A DNA stretch of 64,000 bases. Source: an uncultured Chloroflexus sp. Its GTDB lineage: Bacteria; Chloroflexota; Chloroflexia; Chloroflexales; Chloroflexaceae. Of the stretch, positions 10,474-20,529 are shown piece after piece. The notes under the pieces are model-generated. The model did no database searches, was not told where the DNA came from, and saw only the letters and a program-made list of their open reading frames with translations. Positions within the stretch are counted from its first letter, which is position 1. Every line of letters starts with the position of its first letter. A program made the translations under genes and the position numbers. Location: the NCBI RefSeq assembly GCF_937129525.1, contig NZ_CAKZNK010000143.1, positions 1-64,000 on the forward strand. The letters are read 5' to 3'.

Positions 10474-11225
10474 TGAATGAACACGATGAACTGCCAGATC
10501 TGAAAGAACTCAACCGCCTGTTGATTGAGCGAATGCGGGTGAAGCGTCGACCGGTCGCGATTACCTACTGCTACGAAGGGCCGCCACCAGGGTACGAACC
10601 GGTCAACATTGTGGCGTGTGCGATTGTGCGCGAAGCGGAACAGGGTCGGCGTGTCTATGTTGATGCCAACCACCACGACTGTTGGGTCGGACAATACCAT
10701 CTCGGCTTTAACCCTGATCCGGGGCCATATATCACCGAAGGGGTATATCTCACCGACGCTCAGGGGTTCTATACGCCTGAAGCAGCGGCCTGTAACAAGC
10801 GTCAGAGCTACTCGCTGCCGGCAGGGATGATCAAGGCATTGGCAGCCGCGCCGCTTGATGATGTTCCCGATGGCGTGCCGGTTGATCTGATGGTGTGTGT
10901 GGTTGACCCGCAACGCGCAATGCAAATTGCCGGCGCGGCCAGTGTGCGAATCGGCACGTTTCCGGTCGGCGAGTTGGGTGCCAGTGCATGCGCCTCAATT
11001 TTCGCTGCGCCGTGGCACACGAAAAATTCAGTTTTTGCGATTGGCGACGGCGGCGGACGAATGCATAACCGGCTCGATCCGAGCGAAATGTTCGTTTCCA
11101 TCCCGCGATCACATTTGCGCTACGTGGTAGAATTAATAGAGAACTTCCGTATCGATCCGCAGAAGATGCGAGAAGTCATAATGCCGTCGTATGCCGCAAA
11201 GGCAAAGCAACCGCGAGAGGAGTGA
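10473..11225 (+). CDS. DUF169-like protein within the bch cluster
   Basis: RMRVKRRPVAITYCYEGPPPGYEPVN, CVVDPQRAMQIAGA, SACASIFAAPW pattern resembles DUF169. Confidence 0.65.
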   Translation: MNEHDELPDLKELNRLLIERMRVKRRPVAITYCYEGPPPGYEPVNIVACAIVREAEQGRRVYVDANHHDCWVGQYHLGFNPDPGPYITEGVYLTDAQGFYTPEAAACNKRQSYSLPAGMIKALAAAPLDDVPDGVPVDLMVCVVDPQRAMQIAGAASVRIGTFPVGELGASACASIFAAPWHTKNSVFAIGDGGGRMHNRLDPSEMFVSIPRSHLRYVVELIENFRIDPQKMREVIMPSYAAKAKQPREE

Positions 11226-11230
11226 ACACT

Positions 11231-11425
11231 ATGCCAAGCGGACTCGGAGAAGCCACCCAAATGATCGGTCCGTTGACGCCAGCAATCCTGTGCTGGGCAT
11301 GTTTGATCCTGACCGTCCTTGGCCTCGGTCTCACATTCTTGTGGACGAATGTGACCGCCTTTGCGCGCCGCACCCGCAATGGGCGGAAGCCGACAGCCGG
11401 ATCGGTGGTCAAGTCGCAGCGATAA
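11231..11425 (+). CDS. Small single-TM protein (about 64 aa), bch operon
   Basis: MPSGLGEATQMIGPLTPAILCWACLILTVLGLGLTFLWTNVTAFARRTRNGRKPTAGSVVKSQR; SD GAGAGGAG upstream of ATG 11231. Confidence 0.65.
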   Translation: MPSGLGEATQMIGPLTPAILCWACLILTVLGLGLTFLWTNVTAFARRTRNGRKPTAGSVVKSQR

Positions 11426-11559
11426 CGCGAAACCCAGCGGGATTGTGGCATACCCGTCGCCTGTCGTGATCGGGTAGTCGTTAGATGTCCCGCCTGTGTG
11501 GATGGAATGGGGTTGGGCGGGCATGTGCCCGCTCATTCATTTTGCAAAGGTGCTGCGCA

Positions 11560-12675
11560 ATGAGCAAAGAACAAGAACAAGACCAGGTCGTCGCAACCTC
11601 TGAACCGTCAACAAACGGTCAAACTCCGTTGCCAAATGCGCCAGTTCCACCGTATCCGTTTGTCGCGATTGTTGGTCAGGCTGAATTGAAACTGGCCCTG
11701 TTGCTCTGCGTCGTCAATCCGACAATTGGCGGCGTCATGGTGATGGGGCACCGCGGCACAGCGAAATCAACCGCCGTGCGGGCGCTGGCCGCGATGCTGC
11801 CTCCGATCAAAGCGGTTGCCGGTTGCCCCTATTCGTGCGCACCGGATCGAACTGCCGGCCTGTGCGATCAGTGTCGAGCCGTGCCCAAATCGACCGGCAA
11901 AGCCAAAAAACCGGCTGTAATCAACATTCCGGTGCCAGTAGTCGATTTACCGCTCGGCGCGACTGAAGACCGGGTTTGCGGCACTCTCGACATCGAACGC
12001 GCCTTGACCCAAGGCGTACAGGCTTTCGCCCCCGGTCTGCTGGCCCGCGCTAATCGTGGCTTTCTCTACATTGATGAAGTGAATTTGCTCGAAGACCATC
12101 TGGTCGATGTTTTGCTTGACGTTGCCGCATCAGGGGTGAATGTCGTTGAGCGTGAAGGCATCAGCGTGCGCCATCCGGCCCGCTTCGTCCTGGTGGGATC
12201 GGGCAACCCGGAAGAGGGTGATTTACGCCCGCAGTTGCTCGACCGGTTTGGCCTGCATGCCCGCATTACCACCATTACCGATGTCAATGAACGAGTGGAG
12301 ATCGTTAAACGCCGGCGGGAATATGACGCCGATCCGTTTGCGTTTGTTGAGAAGTGGTCGAAAGAGACCCAAAAGTTGCAGCGCAAGATCAAGCAAGCGC
12401 AGCGTCGTCTGCCAGAGGTCGCACTCCCCGATCCGGTGCTGTACAAGATTGCCGAACTGTGTGTCAAACTCGAAGTTGACGGGCATCGCGGTGAATTGAC
12501 GCTGGCGCGCGCGGCCACAGCGCTGGCAGCGCTTGAGGGGCGCAACGAGGTGAGTGTGAATGACGTGCGGCGCATTGCAGTGCTGGCACTCCGGCACCGG
12601 TTGCGCAAAGATCCATTGGAGACGCAAGACGATGCGGTACGGATCGAGCGCGCCGTGGAAGAGGTTCTGGTTTAG
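11560..12675 (+). CDS. bchI: Magnesium chelatase subunit BchI (AAA+)
   Basis: GHRGTAKSTAVRALAAMLP Walker [42 protein letters not shown]. Confidence 0.92.
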   Translation: MSKEQEQDQVVATSEPSTNGQTPLPNAPVPPYPFVAIVGQAELKLALLLCVVNPTIGGVMVMGHRGTAKSTAVRALAAMLPPIKAVAGCPYSCAPDRTAGLCDQCRAVPKSTGKAKKPAVINIPVPVVDLPLGATEDRVCGTLDIERALTQGVQAFAPGLLARANRGFLYIDEVNLLEDHLVDVLLDVAASGVNVVEREGISVRHPARFVLVGSGNPEEGDLRPQLLDRFGLHARITTITDVNERVEIVKRRREYDADPFAFVEKWSKETQKLQRKIKQAQRRLPEVALPDPVLYKIAELCVKLEVDGHRGELTLARAATALAALEGRNEVSVNDVRRIAVLALRHRLRKDPLETQDDAVRIERAVEEVLV

Positions 12676-12779
12676 CGCTCGAGTTTGAGCTGAGGGCGCA
12701 AAGATGCAAACATGTTTGATGACCGATTCGTCTGGCAGCGTGATCTGCATCGCTAATTCACGCACATAGGAGCCAGTGT

Positions 12780-14690
12780 ATGGTGCAAACAGCGCGAGAC
12801 ATACCGGCAGCGCCGTTGCCCTTCACGGCGATTGTCGGCCTGGAAACAGCGCGGCAGGCGCTTATGCTCCTGGCGGTTGATCCACTGCTCGGCGGGGTTG
12901 CTATCGGAGCAGGAGCCGGTACCGGCAAGAGCGCGCTGGTGCGAGCATTTGCTCGTATGCTGGCCAACGGGCGCGAGTTTGATCCGACCCTACCCTGCAA
13001 TCTGGTCGAGCTGCCGGTGGGCGTGAGCGAGGATCGATTGCTGGGCGGGATCGATATCGAGGCCACGCTGGCGACGGGCGAACGGGTGCATCGCAGTGGC
13101 CTGCTCGCCCGCGCGCACGGTGGGTTGCTCTACGTCGATAGTGTCAATCTGCTTGACGATAGCACGATCAATCACATTCTCGGCGCGCTCGACAGCGGTG
13201 TCGCGCGCGTCGAACGCGAAGGGATTTCGGTGGTAGAGCCGGCCCGCTTTGTCTTACTGGTCACATACGATCTAGCCGAAGGGCCGCCACGCCGCCACCT
13301 GCTTGATCGGTTGGGGTTGATCGTAGCGCCAATCGGCAAAGCGCCGGTGACCACGCGAGCCGAGGTGGTGCGACGCAATTTACAGCCCAATCTCGATTAC
13401 GAAGACGATGAAGCTCTGGTACTGGCCGGTATTCTGGCCGCGCGCGAACTTTTGCCCAACGTGACGATCACCGATGACCAGATACGTCAGTTGAGTCTGA
13501 CTGCGCTGGCACTGGGTATCGAGGGCCATCGGGCTGACATGTTTGCCGCGCGCGCGGCACGGGCGGCAGCAGCGCTGGCAGGACGCGATGAGGTTACCAA
13601 CGAAGACCTTGAACTGGCTGTGCGCCTGGTGATGCTGCCGCGCGCTACCAGATTACCGGAAATGAATCAGGCAGAAGAGCAGCCACCTCCGCCGACGCCG
13701 GAACCGGCGCCACCACCACCGGGTCAGCGCGAGGAAGAGGATGAATCCCCTGACGAGGAGGAACAACCACCCAAACCACCAGACGATGAGTTGACTATCG
13801 AAGATCTGATCCTGGCTGCGATGGAGACTGAGGTGCCACCCGACATTCTCGAAACACCGTTTACTGTGCGTCGGCGCGGACGCAGCGGATCGCGCGGCAC
13901 AATTTCCGGCCAGCGCGGGCGACATATCCGCTCGGTGCCAGGTAAACCAGGGCAAGGTCGGCTTGATGTGATCGCCACGCTGCGCGCAGCGGCACCCTGG
14001 CAGCGGTTGCGGGCCAGTGAGCATCACTACCACCAGCACCGGCGTGGCCGCATTCACCTGCGGGCCGATGACCTGCATATCAAGAAGTACCGTTCAAAGG
14101 CAGGCACACTCTTCTGCTTCCTGGTCGATGCCAGCGGCTCGATGGCGCTTCATCGCATGCGACAGGCCAAGGGAGCTGTTAACGCCCTCTTGCAGCAGGC
14201 GTATGTTCATCGTGATCAGGTGGCGCTTCTGGCTTTCCGCGGTGAACGGGCCGATCTGCTATTACCACCTTCTCAGAGTGTGGAACTGGCCAAACGAGCG
14301 CTCGATGTGTTGCCGACCGGCGGAGGAACACCGCTGGCAGCAGCACTGCTGGCCGCCTATCAGATCAGCGAACAGGCGCGCGCGCGCGGTATCTTCCGCA
14401 CCACTATCGTGCTGATTACCGACGGACGACCTAACGTGCCGCTTAAGGCGGATCAGACCATGGACAAAAACCGCCGACTGGAGCAGGCCCGCCAGGAAGT
14501 GCAACAACTGGCCGGACGACTGCGCGCTGCCGGAATTGGGGCGGTGGTGATCGATACCCAACGCAGCTTCGTTTCGCGGGGTGAAGCGCAGCAACTGGCG
14601 GCATGGTTGGGTGGCCGCTATGTTTACCTGCCAAACGGACGAGGCGATCAGATTGCGAATGCAGTGATTGCGGCCAGCGAAGAGACGTGA
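12780..14690 (+). CDS. bchD: Magnesium chelatase subunit BchD (AAA-like + acidic/proline linker + VWA)
   Basis: GAGTGKSALVRAFARML, acidic and Pro-rich linker, VDASGSMALHRM MIDAS motif, directly after bchI. Confidence 0.92.
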   Translation: MVQTARDIPAAPLPFTAIVGLETARQALMLLAVDPLLGGVAIGAGAGTGKSALVRAFARMLANGREFDPTLPCNLVELPVGVSEDRLLGGIDIEATLATGERVHRSGLLARAHGGLLYVDSVNLLDDSTINHILGALDSGVARVEREGISVVEPARFVLLVTYDLAEGPPRRHLLDRLGLIVAPIGKAPVTTRAEVVRRNLQPNLDYEDDEALVLAGILAARELLPNVTITDDQIRQLSLTALALGIEGHRADMFAARAARAAAALAGRDEVTNEDLELAVRLVMLPRATRLPEMNQAEEQPPPPTPEPAPPPPGQREEEDESPDEEEQPPKPPDDELTIEDLILAAMETEVPPDILETPFTVRRRGRSGSRGTISGQRGRHIRSVPGKPGQGRLDVIATLRAAAPWQRLRASEHHYHQHRRGRIHLRADDLHIKKYRSKAGTLFCFLVDASGSMALHRMRQAKGAVNALLQQAYVHRDQVALLAFRGERADLLLPPSQSVELAKRALDVLPTGGGTPLAAALLAAYQISEQARARGIFRTTIVLITDGRPNVPLKADQTMDKNRRLEQARQEVQQLAGRLRAAGIGAVVIDTQRSFVSRGEAQQLAAWLGGRYVYLPNGRGDQIANAVIAASEET

Positions 14691-14696
14691 TTGGCG

Positions 14697-14744
14697 GCAG
14701 CGCGAGGAGGATGGCCGCAGTGAACGCCATCCTCCTCGCGCTGC
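14697..14744. terminator. Perfect 19-bp inverted repeat just after bchD
   Basis: GCAGCGCGAGGAGGATGGC-cgcagtgaac-GCCATCCTCCTCGCGCTGC; no T-tract. Confidence 0.65.
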
Positions 14745-15017
14745 GGGTGTAGACAGCTCTGACCGGTACGAACGACACGCTGACTGTTATCCCACGGGAA
14801 CGGTTAGAAGCAAACAACACGTTCAGGCAGAAGAGGTCGCAGACACGCGATTGCCCCACACTCCTCAGCATAAGTCTCAATCCGGTTTTTCTGACGGGCA
14901 TCTAGCCATCCACTGTCGATAAACCTGACAGCGATGTGCGCACTTTACGTCAAACAGGCGGCCCTCCAGGTGAAATCGGTCGATCTCCCGGCTTGATAGC
15001 ACCGATCACAAAACAGT

Positions 15018-15042
15018 ATCGGCAACCTGCATGGTTGCCGAT
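15018..15042. other. 10-bp perfect hairpin, bchD-rarA gap
   Basis: ATCGGCAACC-tgcat-GGTTGCCGAT. Confidence 0.5.
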
Positions 15043-15057
15043 GTTCGTGGTGCCGAC

Positions 15058-15171
15058 TGCCCCATCAGCAGAGGGAAGGAGGAGAGCGGGAGAGGGGCAA
15101 CAGGGGCTGACAGAGGTGATGTCACAGTCTTGTGAGGCTCACTGTATGGTTGCCTCTCCACTGATGGGGCA
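15058..15171. other. Structured 114-nt inverted-repeat element (candidate ncRNA or MITE-like)
   Basis: Outer arms TGCCCCATCAG (15058-15068) / CTGATGGGGCA (15161-15171); inner arms GGAGAGGGGCAAC (15089-15101) / GTTGCCTCTCC (15149-15159). Confidence 0.45.
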
Positions 15172-15487
15172 ACGTCGTATTCACTTGCTTACAGCATACG
15201 ACATAGAGTTACAGCGAGGCAATAGCTCTTTATTCCCCCATGACATGACCCATGTGGTTTGCATCTAATAGTATTCGTTTCAATTACTCCACCACCGGGT
15301 GCCTGGCGGTCACGCCGGCAGAACTGGCAGACAGATGGCAATGTGTAAGCGCCATCAGGGTAGCTGGTCAGTGAGCAGACCCGCGCGCAACCTGCCGGTT
15401 GCCACAGAGCGGCGGAATATCGGAACGCAATCGAGATTATGCTACAATCAGAGATAGTACAAAGCGGGGGTTAGTAAACGAAAACCT

Positions 15488-16951
15488 ATGCCGCCAAAAT
15501 CGCGAGGCCCAACCTTGTTTGACGCGCAACGCCAGCAGACGTTGCAAAATCAGGCGCCATTAGCGGCGCGCATGCGTCCGCGCACGCTTGACGAGTTTGT
15601 TGGTCAAAGCCACATCATCGGCGAGGGCAAGTTGTTGCGCCGCGCGATTGCAAACGATCAGCTCTTTTCGCTGATCTTGTGGGGACCGCCGGGTAGCGGG
15701 AAAACGACGCTGGCTCAGATTATTGCTAATAGTACTCATGCCCACTTTGAGCCACTCAGTGCGGTGAGCGCCGGAGTCAGCGATCTGCGTCGGGTGGTGC
15801 AAGAGGCAAAAGACCGCCTGGGCATGTTTCAGCAGCGCACCATCGTGTTCATTGACGAAATTCACCGCTTCAATAAGAGCCAGCAAGACGCAATTTTGCC
15901 TTATGTCGAAGATGGCACCATTATCCTGATCGGGGCCACGACTGAAAATCCGTCATTCGAGGTGAACTCTGCCCTGCTCTCGCGAGCGCGCGTCTTTACC
16001 CTTGAGGCGCTGAGCGATGAAGAGATCGGCATTCTTATCGACCGCGCGCTCCACGACCGCGAGCGCGGCCTGGGTGAGATGAAGATTATGCTGGCCAGCG
16101 ATGCGCGCGGTTACTTGATCAATATGTCAAACGGCGACGCGCGCACTGCACTCAATGCGCTTGAGGCTGCTGCTCGCTCGAAACCACCAGCAATCGGCGA
16201 GACGCGGCTGATTACGGTCGATGACATTCGCGACGCGCTGCAAAGTCGGGCCACGCGCTACGACAAGCGTGGCGAACTGCACTATGACGCGATCTCGGCC
16301 CTACACAAGAGCGTGCGTGATAGCGATCCCGACGGCGCACTTTACTGGTTGGGGCGAATGCTCGATGGCGGTGAGGATCCGCTCTACATCGCTCGTCGCC
16401 TGGTGCGGATCGCCGTTGAAGATATTGGCCTGGCCGATCCTCAGGCTCTACCGCAGACGATCGCTGCTCAGCAAGCAGTACATTTCCTGGGTCAACCCGA
16501 AGGCGAACTGGCTCTAGCACAGGCAGTAGTCTACCTTTGCCTGGCGCCGAAGAGTAGTGCGCTCTACCGGGCCTACGGCGCAGTGCAGCGCGACGTGGCC
16601 GAAACGCGCAACGAGCCGGTGCCGTTGCACCTGCGTAACGCGCCGACACCGTTGCTGAAACGGCTGGGGTACGGGAGAGGCTACGAATATGCTCACGATT
16701 TGCCGGAAGGCCGTTCGGATCAGGAACATCTGCCACCCAATCTGGCCGGACGGATTTACTATGAACCGACCGGGCGCGGATTTGAGGCAACTGCGCGCGA
16801 ACGACTGGCGTGGCGTGAGGAACGTCGGCAGCGACCGCCGGAGTCACCAACGCCGCCGGTTCCGTTAGATGAGCTTTCCCCTGGCGAAGAGCCACAACTG
16901 CCACCCGACGAATTGCCACCCAAACCGTCGCCCCGGCGAAAAGGGAAATGA
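15488..16951 (+). CDS. rarA: Replication-associated recombination protein A (RarA/MgsA AAA ATPase)
   Basis: LAARMRPRTLDEFVGQSHIIGEGKLLRRAI, LWGPPGSGKTTLAQIIA, FIDEIHRFNKSQQDAILPYVEDGTIILIGATTENPSFEVNSALLSR. Confidence 0.93.
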   Translation: MPPKSRGPTLFDAQRQQTLQNQAPLAARMRPRTLDEFVGQSHIIGEGKLLRRAIANDQLFSLILWGPPGSGKTTLAQIIANSTHAHFEPLSAVSAGVSDLRRVVQEAKDRLGMFQQRTIVFIDEIHRFNKSQQDAILPYVEDGTIILIGATTENPSFEVNSALLSRARVFTLEALSDEEIGILIDRALHDRERGLGEMKIMLASDARGYLINMSNGDARTALNALEAAARSKPPAIGETRLITVDDIRDALQSRATRYDKRGELHYDAISALHKSVRDSDPDGALYWLGRMLDGGEDPLYIARRLVRIAVEDIGLADPQALPQTIAAQQAVHFLGQPEGELALAQAVVYLCLAPKSSALYRAYGAVQRDVAETRNEPVPLHLRNAPTPLLKRLGYGRGYEYAHDLPEGRSDQEHLPPNLAGRIYYEPTGRGFEATARERLAWREERRQRPPESPTPPVPLDELSPGEEPQLPPDELPPKPSPRRKGK

Positions 16952-17070
16952 GGTAACGTTGACAGTTGCAGTGAAGAGTTACGTGAAACGAATGGAAATA
17001 ATACGGCTGAATTGTCAATGTCATGAAAAGATGAACGCCAACGCAAGTGCGTTGGAGCTGAGGTGGAACG

Positions 17071-18228
17071 ATGGATGATCGAGCGCAGGTGATCATTATT
17101 GGCGCAGGCGTGATTGGAGCCAGTATCGCTTTTCATCTGGCCGAACGAGGCTGGCGCGATGTTCTGATTCTAGAGCGCGAAGAAGCCGAAATCAGCGGCA
17201 GCACAGCCCGTTCAGCAGCCGGTGTACGACACCAGTTCTCTTCGCGCACGAATGTATTGTTATCGAAATATAGCATCGAACGACTGCGCCATTTTGAAAC
17301 GGAAGTTGGCGGCCACGCCGAGTTGCGCCAGGTCGGTTATCTATTTCTTATCAACGATGAGAGCACATGGGCGCAGTATATGCGCAACGTGGCTATGCAG
17401 CGCGAACTGGGAGTGCGAGTCGAGGTGCTAACTCCTGACGAAGCGGCGCGATTTGTGCCTGGCATGCGGATCGATGACCTGATTGGCGCAACATTTGGCC
17501 CAGACGATGGCTATTGTGACCCCTACGGCATTGCGCTCGGCTATCTGCGCGCCGCGCAACGCCATGGCGTTCGCCTGCGACGTGGCACGCCAGTGACCGG
17601 TTTTCAGATCACCAGTGGGCGCGTGACCGGCGTCACAACACCGAACGGATCCATTGGCTGTGAGATCGTGATCAACTGCGCTGGCCCATGGGCCGGTGAA
17701 GTGGCGGCACTGGCCGGATTGAACCTGCCGGTTCGCCCCTATCGGCGCAATGTCTACATGACGACGCCGTTCCCGGCGATCAGTGCGCCGATTCCGTTAA
17801 CCATCGATGTCGGCACCGGCTTCTACATGCGACGTGAGGGGCAGAGTATCCTGATGGGACGCTCGAATCCCAATGAACCAAGCAGCACGAATACGACGGT
17901 AGATTGGGACTGGCTAGAGGCGGTGATCGAGGCCGGCATTCACCGCTTTCCGCTGCTGGAAACGGCAGGATTGGCCGAGCAACAGTGTTGGGCCGGTCTC
18001 TACGAAATTACGCCCGATCACAACCCGGTATTGGGCCGACATCCCGAACTGGAAGGGTACATTGACGCAAGTGGGTTTAGCGGTCATGGTATTATGCATG
18101 CGCCGGCCACCGGTTTGCTGATCGCAGAAGAAGTGATCGACGGACGAGCGCATACCATCAATATCGATGAACTACGAATTGACCGATTCCATCGTGGCCA
18201 GCTCGCATCCGAATTCAATGTCATTTAA
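17071..18228 (+). CDS. FAD-dependent oxidoreductase (DAO/sarcosine oxidase beta-like)
   Basis: VIIIGAGVIGASIAFHLAERG dinucleotide-binding motif; GLYEITPDHNPVLGRHPELEGYIDASGFSGHGIMHAPATG. Confidence 0.88.
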   Translation: MDDRAQVIIIGAGVIGASIAFHLAERGWRDVLILEREEAEISGSTARSAAGVRHQFSSRTNVLLSKYSIERLRHFETEVGGHAELRQVGYLFLINDESTWAQYMRNVAMQRELGVRVEVLTPDEAARFVPGMRIDDLIGATFGPDDGYCDPYGIALGYLRAAQRHGVRLRRGTPVTGFQITSGRVTGVTTPNGSIGCEIVINCAGPWAGEVAALAGLNLPVRPYRRNVYMTTPFPAISAPIPLTIDVGTGFYMRREGQSILMGRSNPNEPSSTNTTVDWDWLEAVIEAGIHRFPLLETAGLAEQQCWAGLYEITPDHNPVLGRHPELEGYIDASGFSGHGIMHAPATGLLIAEEVIDGRAHTINIDELRIDRFHRGQLASEFNVI

Positions 18229-18243
18229 ACGAGGTGATGAACC

Positions 18244-18489
18244 ATGACACTTGATGAAGCTATTGCCGAGATTCAGCGCCGGATTACTGCCGCCAGCCCC
18301 AGCGCGGTAACGCGGGTAACGCGCGTATCGGCGGAAGAGGCCAGCATTCGCGCTTACGCTCCCGCTGCCGACGAACAGGCAATTAAGAACGCAACCAACG
18401 AATTTACTATTTCGTTGCTGACGAATGAGGGGCTTGACGTGCAGGTGTTGGTGTACGACATCACCACCTCGCTACCACCAGAGGAGTGA
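18244..18489 (+). CDS. Small hypothetical protein, 81 aa
   Basis: Starts 13 nt after the oxidoreductase stop, same strand; purine-rich AGGTGATG upstream. Confidence 0.6.
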   Translation: MTLDEAIAEIQRRITAASPSAVTRVTRVSAEEASIRAYAPAADEQAIKNATNEFTISLLTNEGLDVQVLVYDITTSLPPEE

Positions 18490-18527
18490 GGTTGCGCTGC
18501 TTGTGGCCTGGTTGCCAGTGCTATTGC

Positions 18528-18551
18528 GGGGACGAGGCAATGCTCGTCCCC
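18528..18551. terminator. Hairpin GGGGACGAG-gcaatg-CTCGTCCCC followed by TTCTTCATT
   Basis: 9-bp perfect GC-rich stem downstream of the 81-aa ORF. Confidence 0.65.
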
Positions 18552-18687
18552 TTCTTCATTATTCGTACCAATTGCTTACACCAGGGAAAAGTGAGGAAAA
18601 GCGGCGCAAGAGAAACGCCCCTTCTTCTCCTCGTACCGATTGCTCACACCTGCAATCAGTTTGACTGCGATAGCTGTGCGTTCCCGC

Positions 18688-19455
18688 TTATGACTGACCA
18701 CTTCCATCCACCAACACCTGCTGCAACTGCCGTTTCAGCCGGGCAAAAGCCGGATCGGTGACGAGTGTGTACGAACGCGGACGGGGCAGTTCCACCGGCA
18801 CTTCCAGCGCAATACGGGCCGGACGGGCGGTTAAGACGTAGATCCGGTCAGCCAGAATGATCGCCTCATCGATGTCGTGGGTAACGAGTACCACCGTGCG
18901 ATCGAGCCGATCCCATAACCCAAGCAGCCACTGCTGCAACTGAGCGCGGGTAAGCGCATCGAGCGCGCCAAACGGTTCGTCGAGCAGCATGATCGGACGA
19001 TGCCAGAGGACGGTGCGCAGAAAGGCGGCGCGCTGGCGCATGCCACCTGAAAGCAGGGCAGGCCGCACATCACCCCAACCTTCCAGACCAAAATCGGCGA
19101 GCAATGCGCGCGCTTCACGGCGCGCTGCTGACACGTCGCCACCCTGAACGACTGTCGCCAACACCGCATTTTCGATCACCGACAGCCATGGTAACAGAGC
19201 ATCGCGTTGCGGCATATAGGCTACCTGACCACGCTGCCCGGTCACCTCAACCTCGTCGATCAACACTGCGCCGGTATCGGGTAGTTCCAGGCCGGCAATA
19301 ATGTTGAAGAGCGTGGTTTTGCCGCTGCCGCTTGGCCCGATGACAGCGACGAATTCACCATTGGCGATCCGCATATTGAGCCGGTCGAGCACCGGCACCG
19401 AACCGGTTGCAGTTGAAAAGGTCTTGCTGATGGAACGTAGTTCAAGGGTTGCCAC
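18688..19455 (-). CDS. ABC transporter ATPase, thiamine-precursor (ThiZ/SsuB-like)
   Basis: GPSGSGKTTLFNIIAG, LSGGMRQRAAFLRTVLWHRPIMLLDEPFGALDALTR. Confidence 0.88.
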   Translation of the reverse strand: MATLELRSISKTFSTATGSVPVLDRLNMRIANGEFVAVIGPSGSGKTTLFNIIAGLELPDTGAVLIDEVEVTGQRGQVAYMPQRDALLPWLSVIENAVLATVVQGGDVSAARREARALLADFGLEGWGDVRPALLSGGMRQRAAFLRTVLWHRPIMLLDEPFGALDALTRAQLQQWLLGLWDRLDRTVVLVTHDIDEAIILADRIYVLTARPARIALEVPVELPRPRSYTLVTDPAFARLKRQLQQVLVDGSGQS

Positions 19456-19533
19456 AACGCATACTCGCTGATAAATGCGACAAGCGGGATGGCTGCCGCA
19501 CCGAATGCAGATACGACAGCCGTCAGAGAGTCA

Positions 19534-20529
19534 TCAGGGCAAGAAGTCGTTCGTAAATGCCTTCTCAGGCTCGATCATACGCGCAATAAGATTGCGATCG
19601 GCCATCCACTGCGCATAGGCGCGCCAGACTTCCAGCTTTTGCTCGCCCCAACGCGGCGCTTCGGCCTGATACTGGCTGGCCAGATACTGCTGGCTGCGGC
19701 GCACCAGCTCCGCATCAAGTTCGGGAGCTGCCTTGAGCAACACATCAGCCGCAGCATCGGGTTGTTCAATTGCGAAGCGATAACCGGCGCTGGTCGCCGC
19801 GAGAAAACGCCGCACGAGATCAGGCTTTTCGGCAATTGTTTGCTCACTGGTGATGATGACCGGCGTGTAGTAATCGGGTATGCACCGGGTATCATTCATC
19901 ATGACGACATTGAGTGGCACGCCGCGAATCTCAGCCTCGATACCAGTCCAACCCTGGAAAATCCAGACAAAATCAACTTCGTCGCGCTCGGTGGCGACAA
20001 AGAAATCTGAGCTGCCAATATCGACGAATTGCACCTGCTCGAACTGATCACCTACCCCTTCACACTCAAGCAAACCTTTGATCACTGCCTGCTCGATGGG
20101 CGATCCGAAAGCCCCATACTTTTTGCCAATGAAATCGCGTGCGCTGGTGATGCCCTCTTCGCGACGACTGGCAAAACCGCTGGTATTGTGCTGAATGATG
20201 GCCGCGATGGAGACGATCGGTACCCCTTCAACGCGCGCTTGCGTCACGGCCTCCTGGTACGAGATGCCGAAGTCGAGCTGGCCAGTGGCAACCAGTTGCT
20301 CAACTGTGCCACCCTCTTGCGCGCCGAGGATCTCGACATCAAGACCCTGCTGGCTGTAGTAGCCCTTGTCTTGGGCCACGTAGAGGCCGGTATGGTTAGT
20401 GTTGGGCGTCCAATCAAGGCCAACCCGAACCCTGGTGAGTGGTGTCTGGTTAGCGGATGGAGCTGCGGGGCCGCTGCCGCAAGCAGTCAGCAGCAACAAG
20501 ATGAGCACAAGGAAGAACCATTTGCGCAT
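19534..20529 (-). CDS. ABC transporter substrate-binding lipoprotein, NMT1/THI5-like
   Basis: MRKWFFLVLILLLLTACGSG lipobox; VGLDWTPNTNHTGLYVAQDKGYYSQQGLDVEI is typical of NMT1/THI5. Confidence 0.88.
   Translation of the reverse strand: MRKWFFLVLILLLLTACGSGPAAPSANQTPLTRVRVGLDWTPNTNHTGLYVAQDKGYYSQQGLDVEILGAQEGGTVEQLVATGQLDFGISYQEAVTQARVEGVPIVSIAAIIQHNTSGFASRREEGITSARDFIGKKYGAFGSPIEQAVIKGLLECEGVGDQFEQVQFVDIGSSDFFVATERDEVDFVWIFQGWTGIEAEIRGVPLNVVMMNDTRCIPDYYTPVIITSEQTIAEKPDLVRRFLAATSAGYRFAIEQPDAAADVLLKAAPELDAELVRRSQQYLASQYQAEAPRWGEQKLEVWRAYAQWMADRNLIARMIEPEKAFTNDFLP

Noticed and set aside
13653-14078. Minus-strand ORF with RRRFRRRRRWLLF
   Set aside because: Antisense to the bchD acidic/proline linker; complement of GAGGAA/CCACC-rich sequence.
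15058-15171. Candidate SRP (4.5S) RNA
   Set aside because: The conserved apical SRP motif (GGAAGCAGCC-type) is absent; left as unknown structured element.
14668-15268. + strand ORFs of 84 and 110 aa in the bchD-rarA gap
   Set aside because: No SD, no recognisable motifs, and they run through perfect inverted repeats.
16212-17096. 294-aa minus-strand ORF antisense to rarA
   Set aside because: Arg/Ala-rich shadow frame of a strong RarA coding frame.
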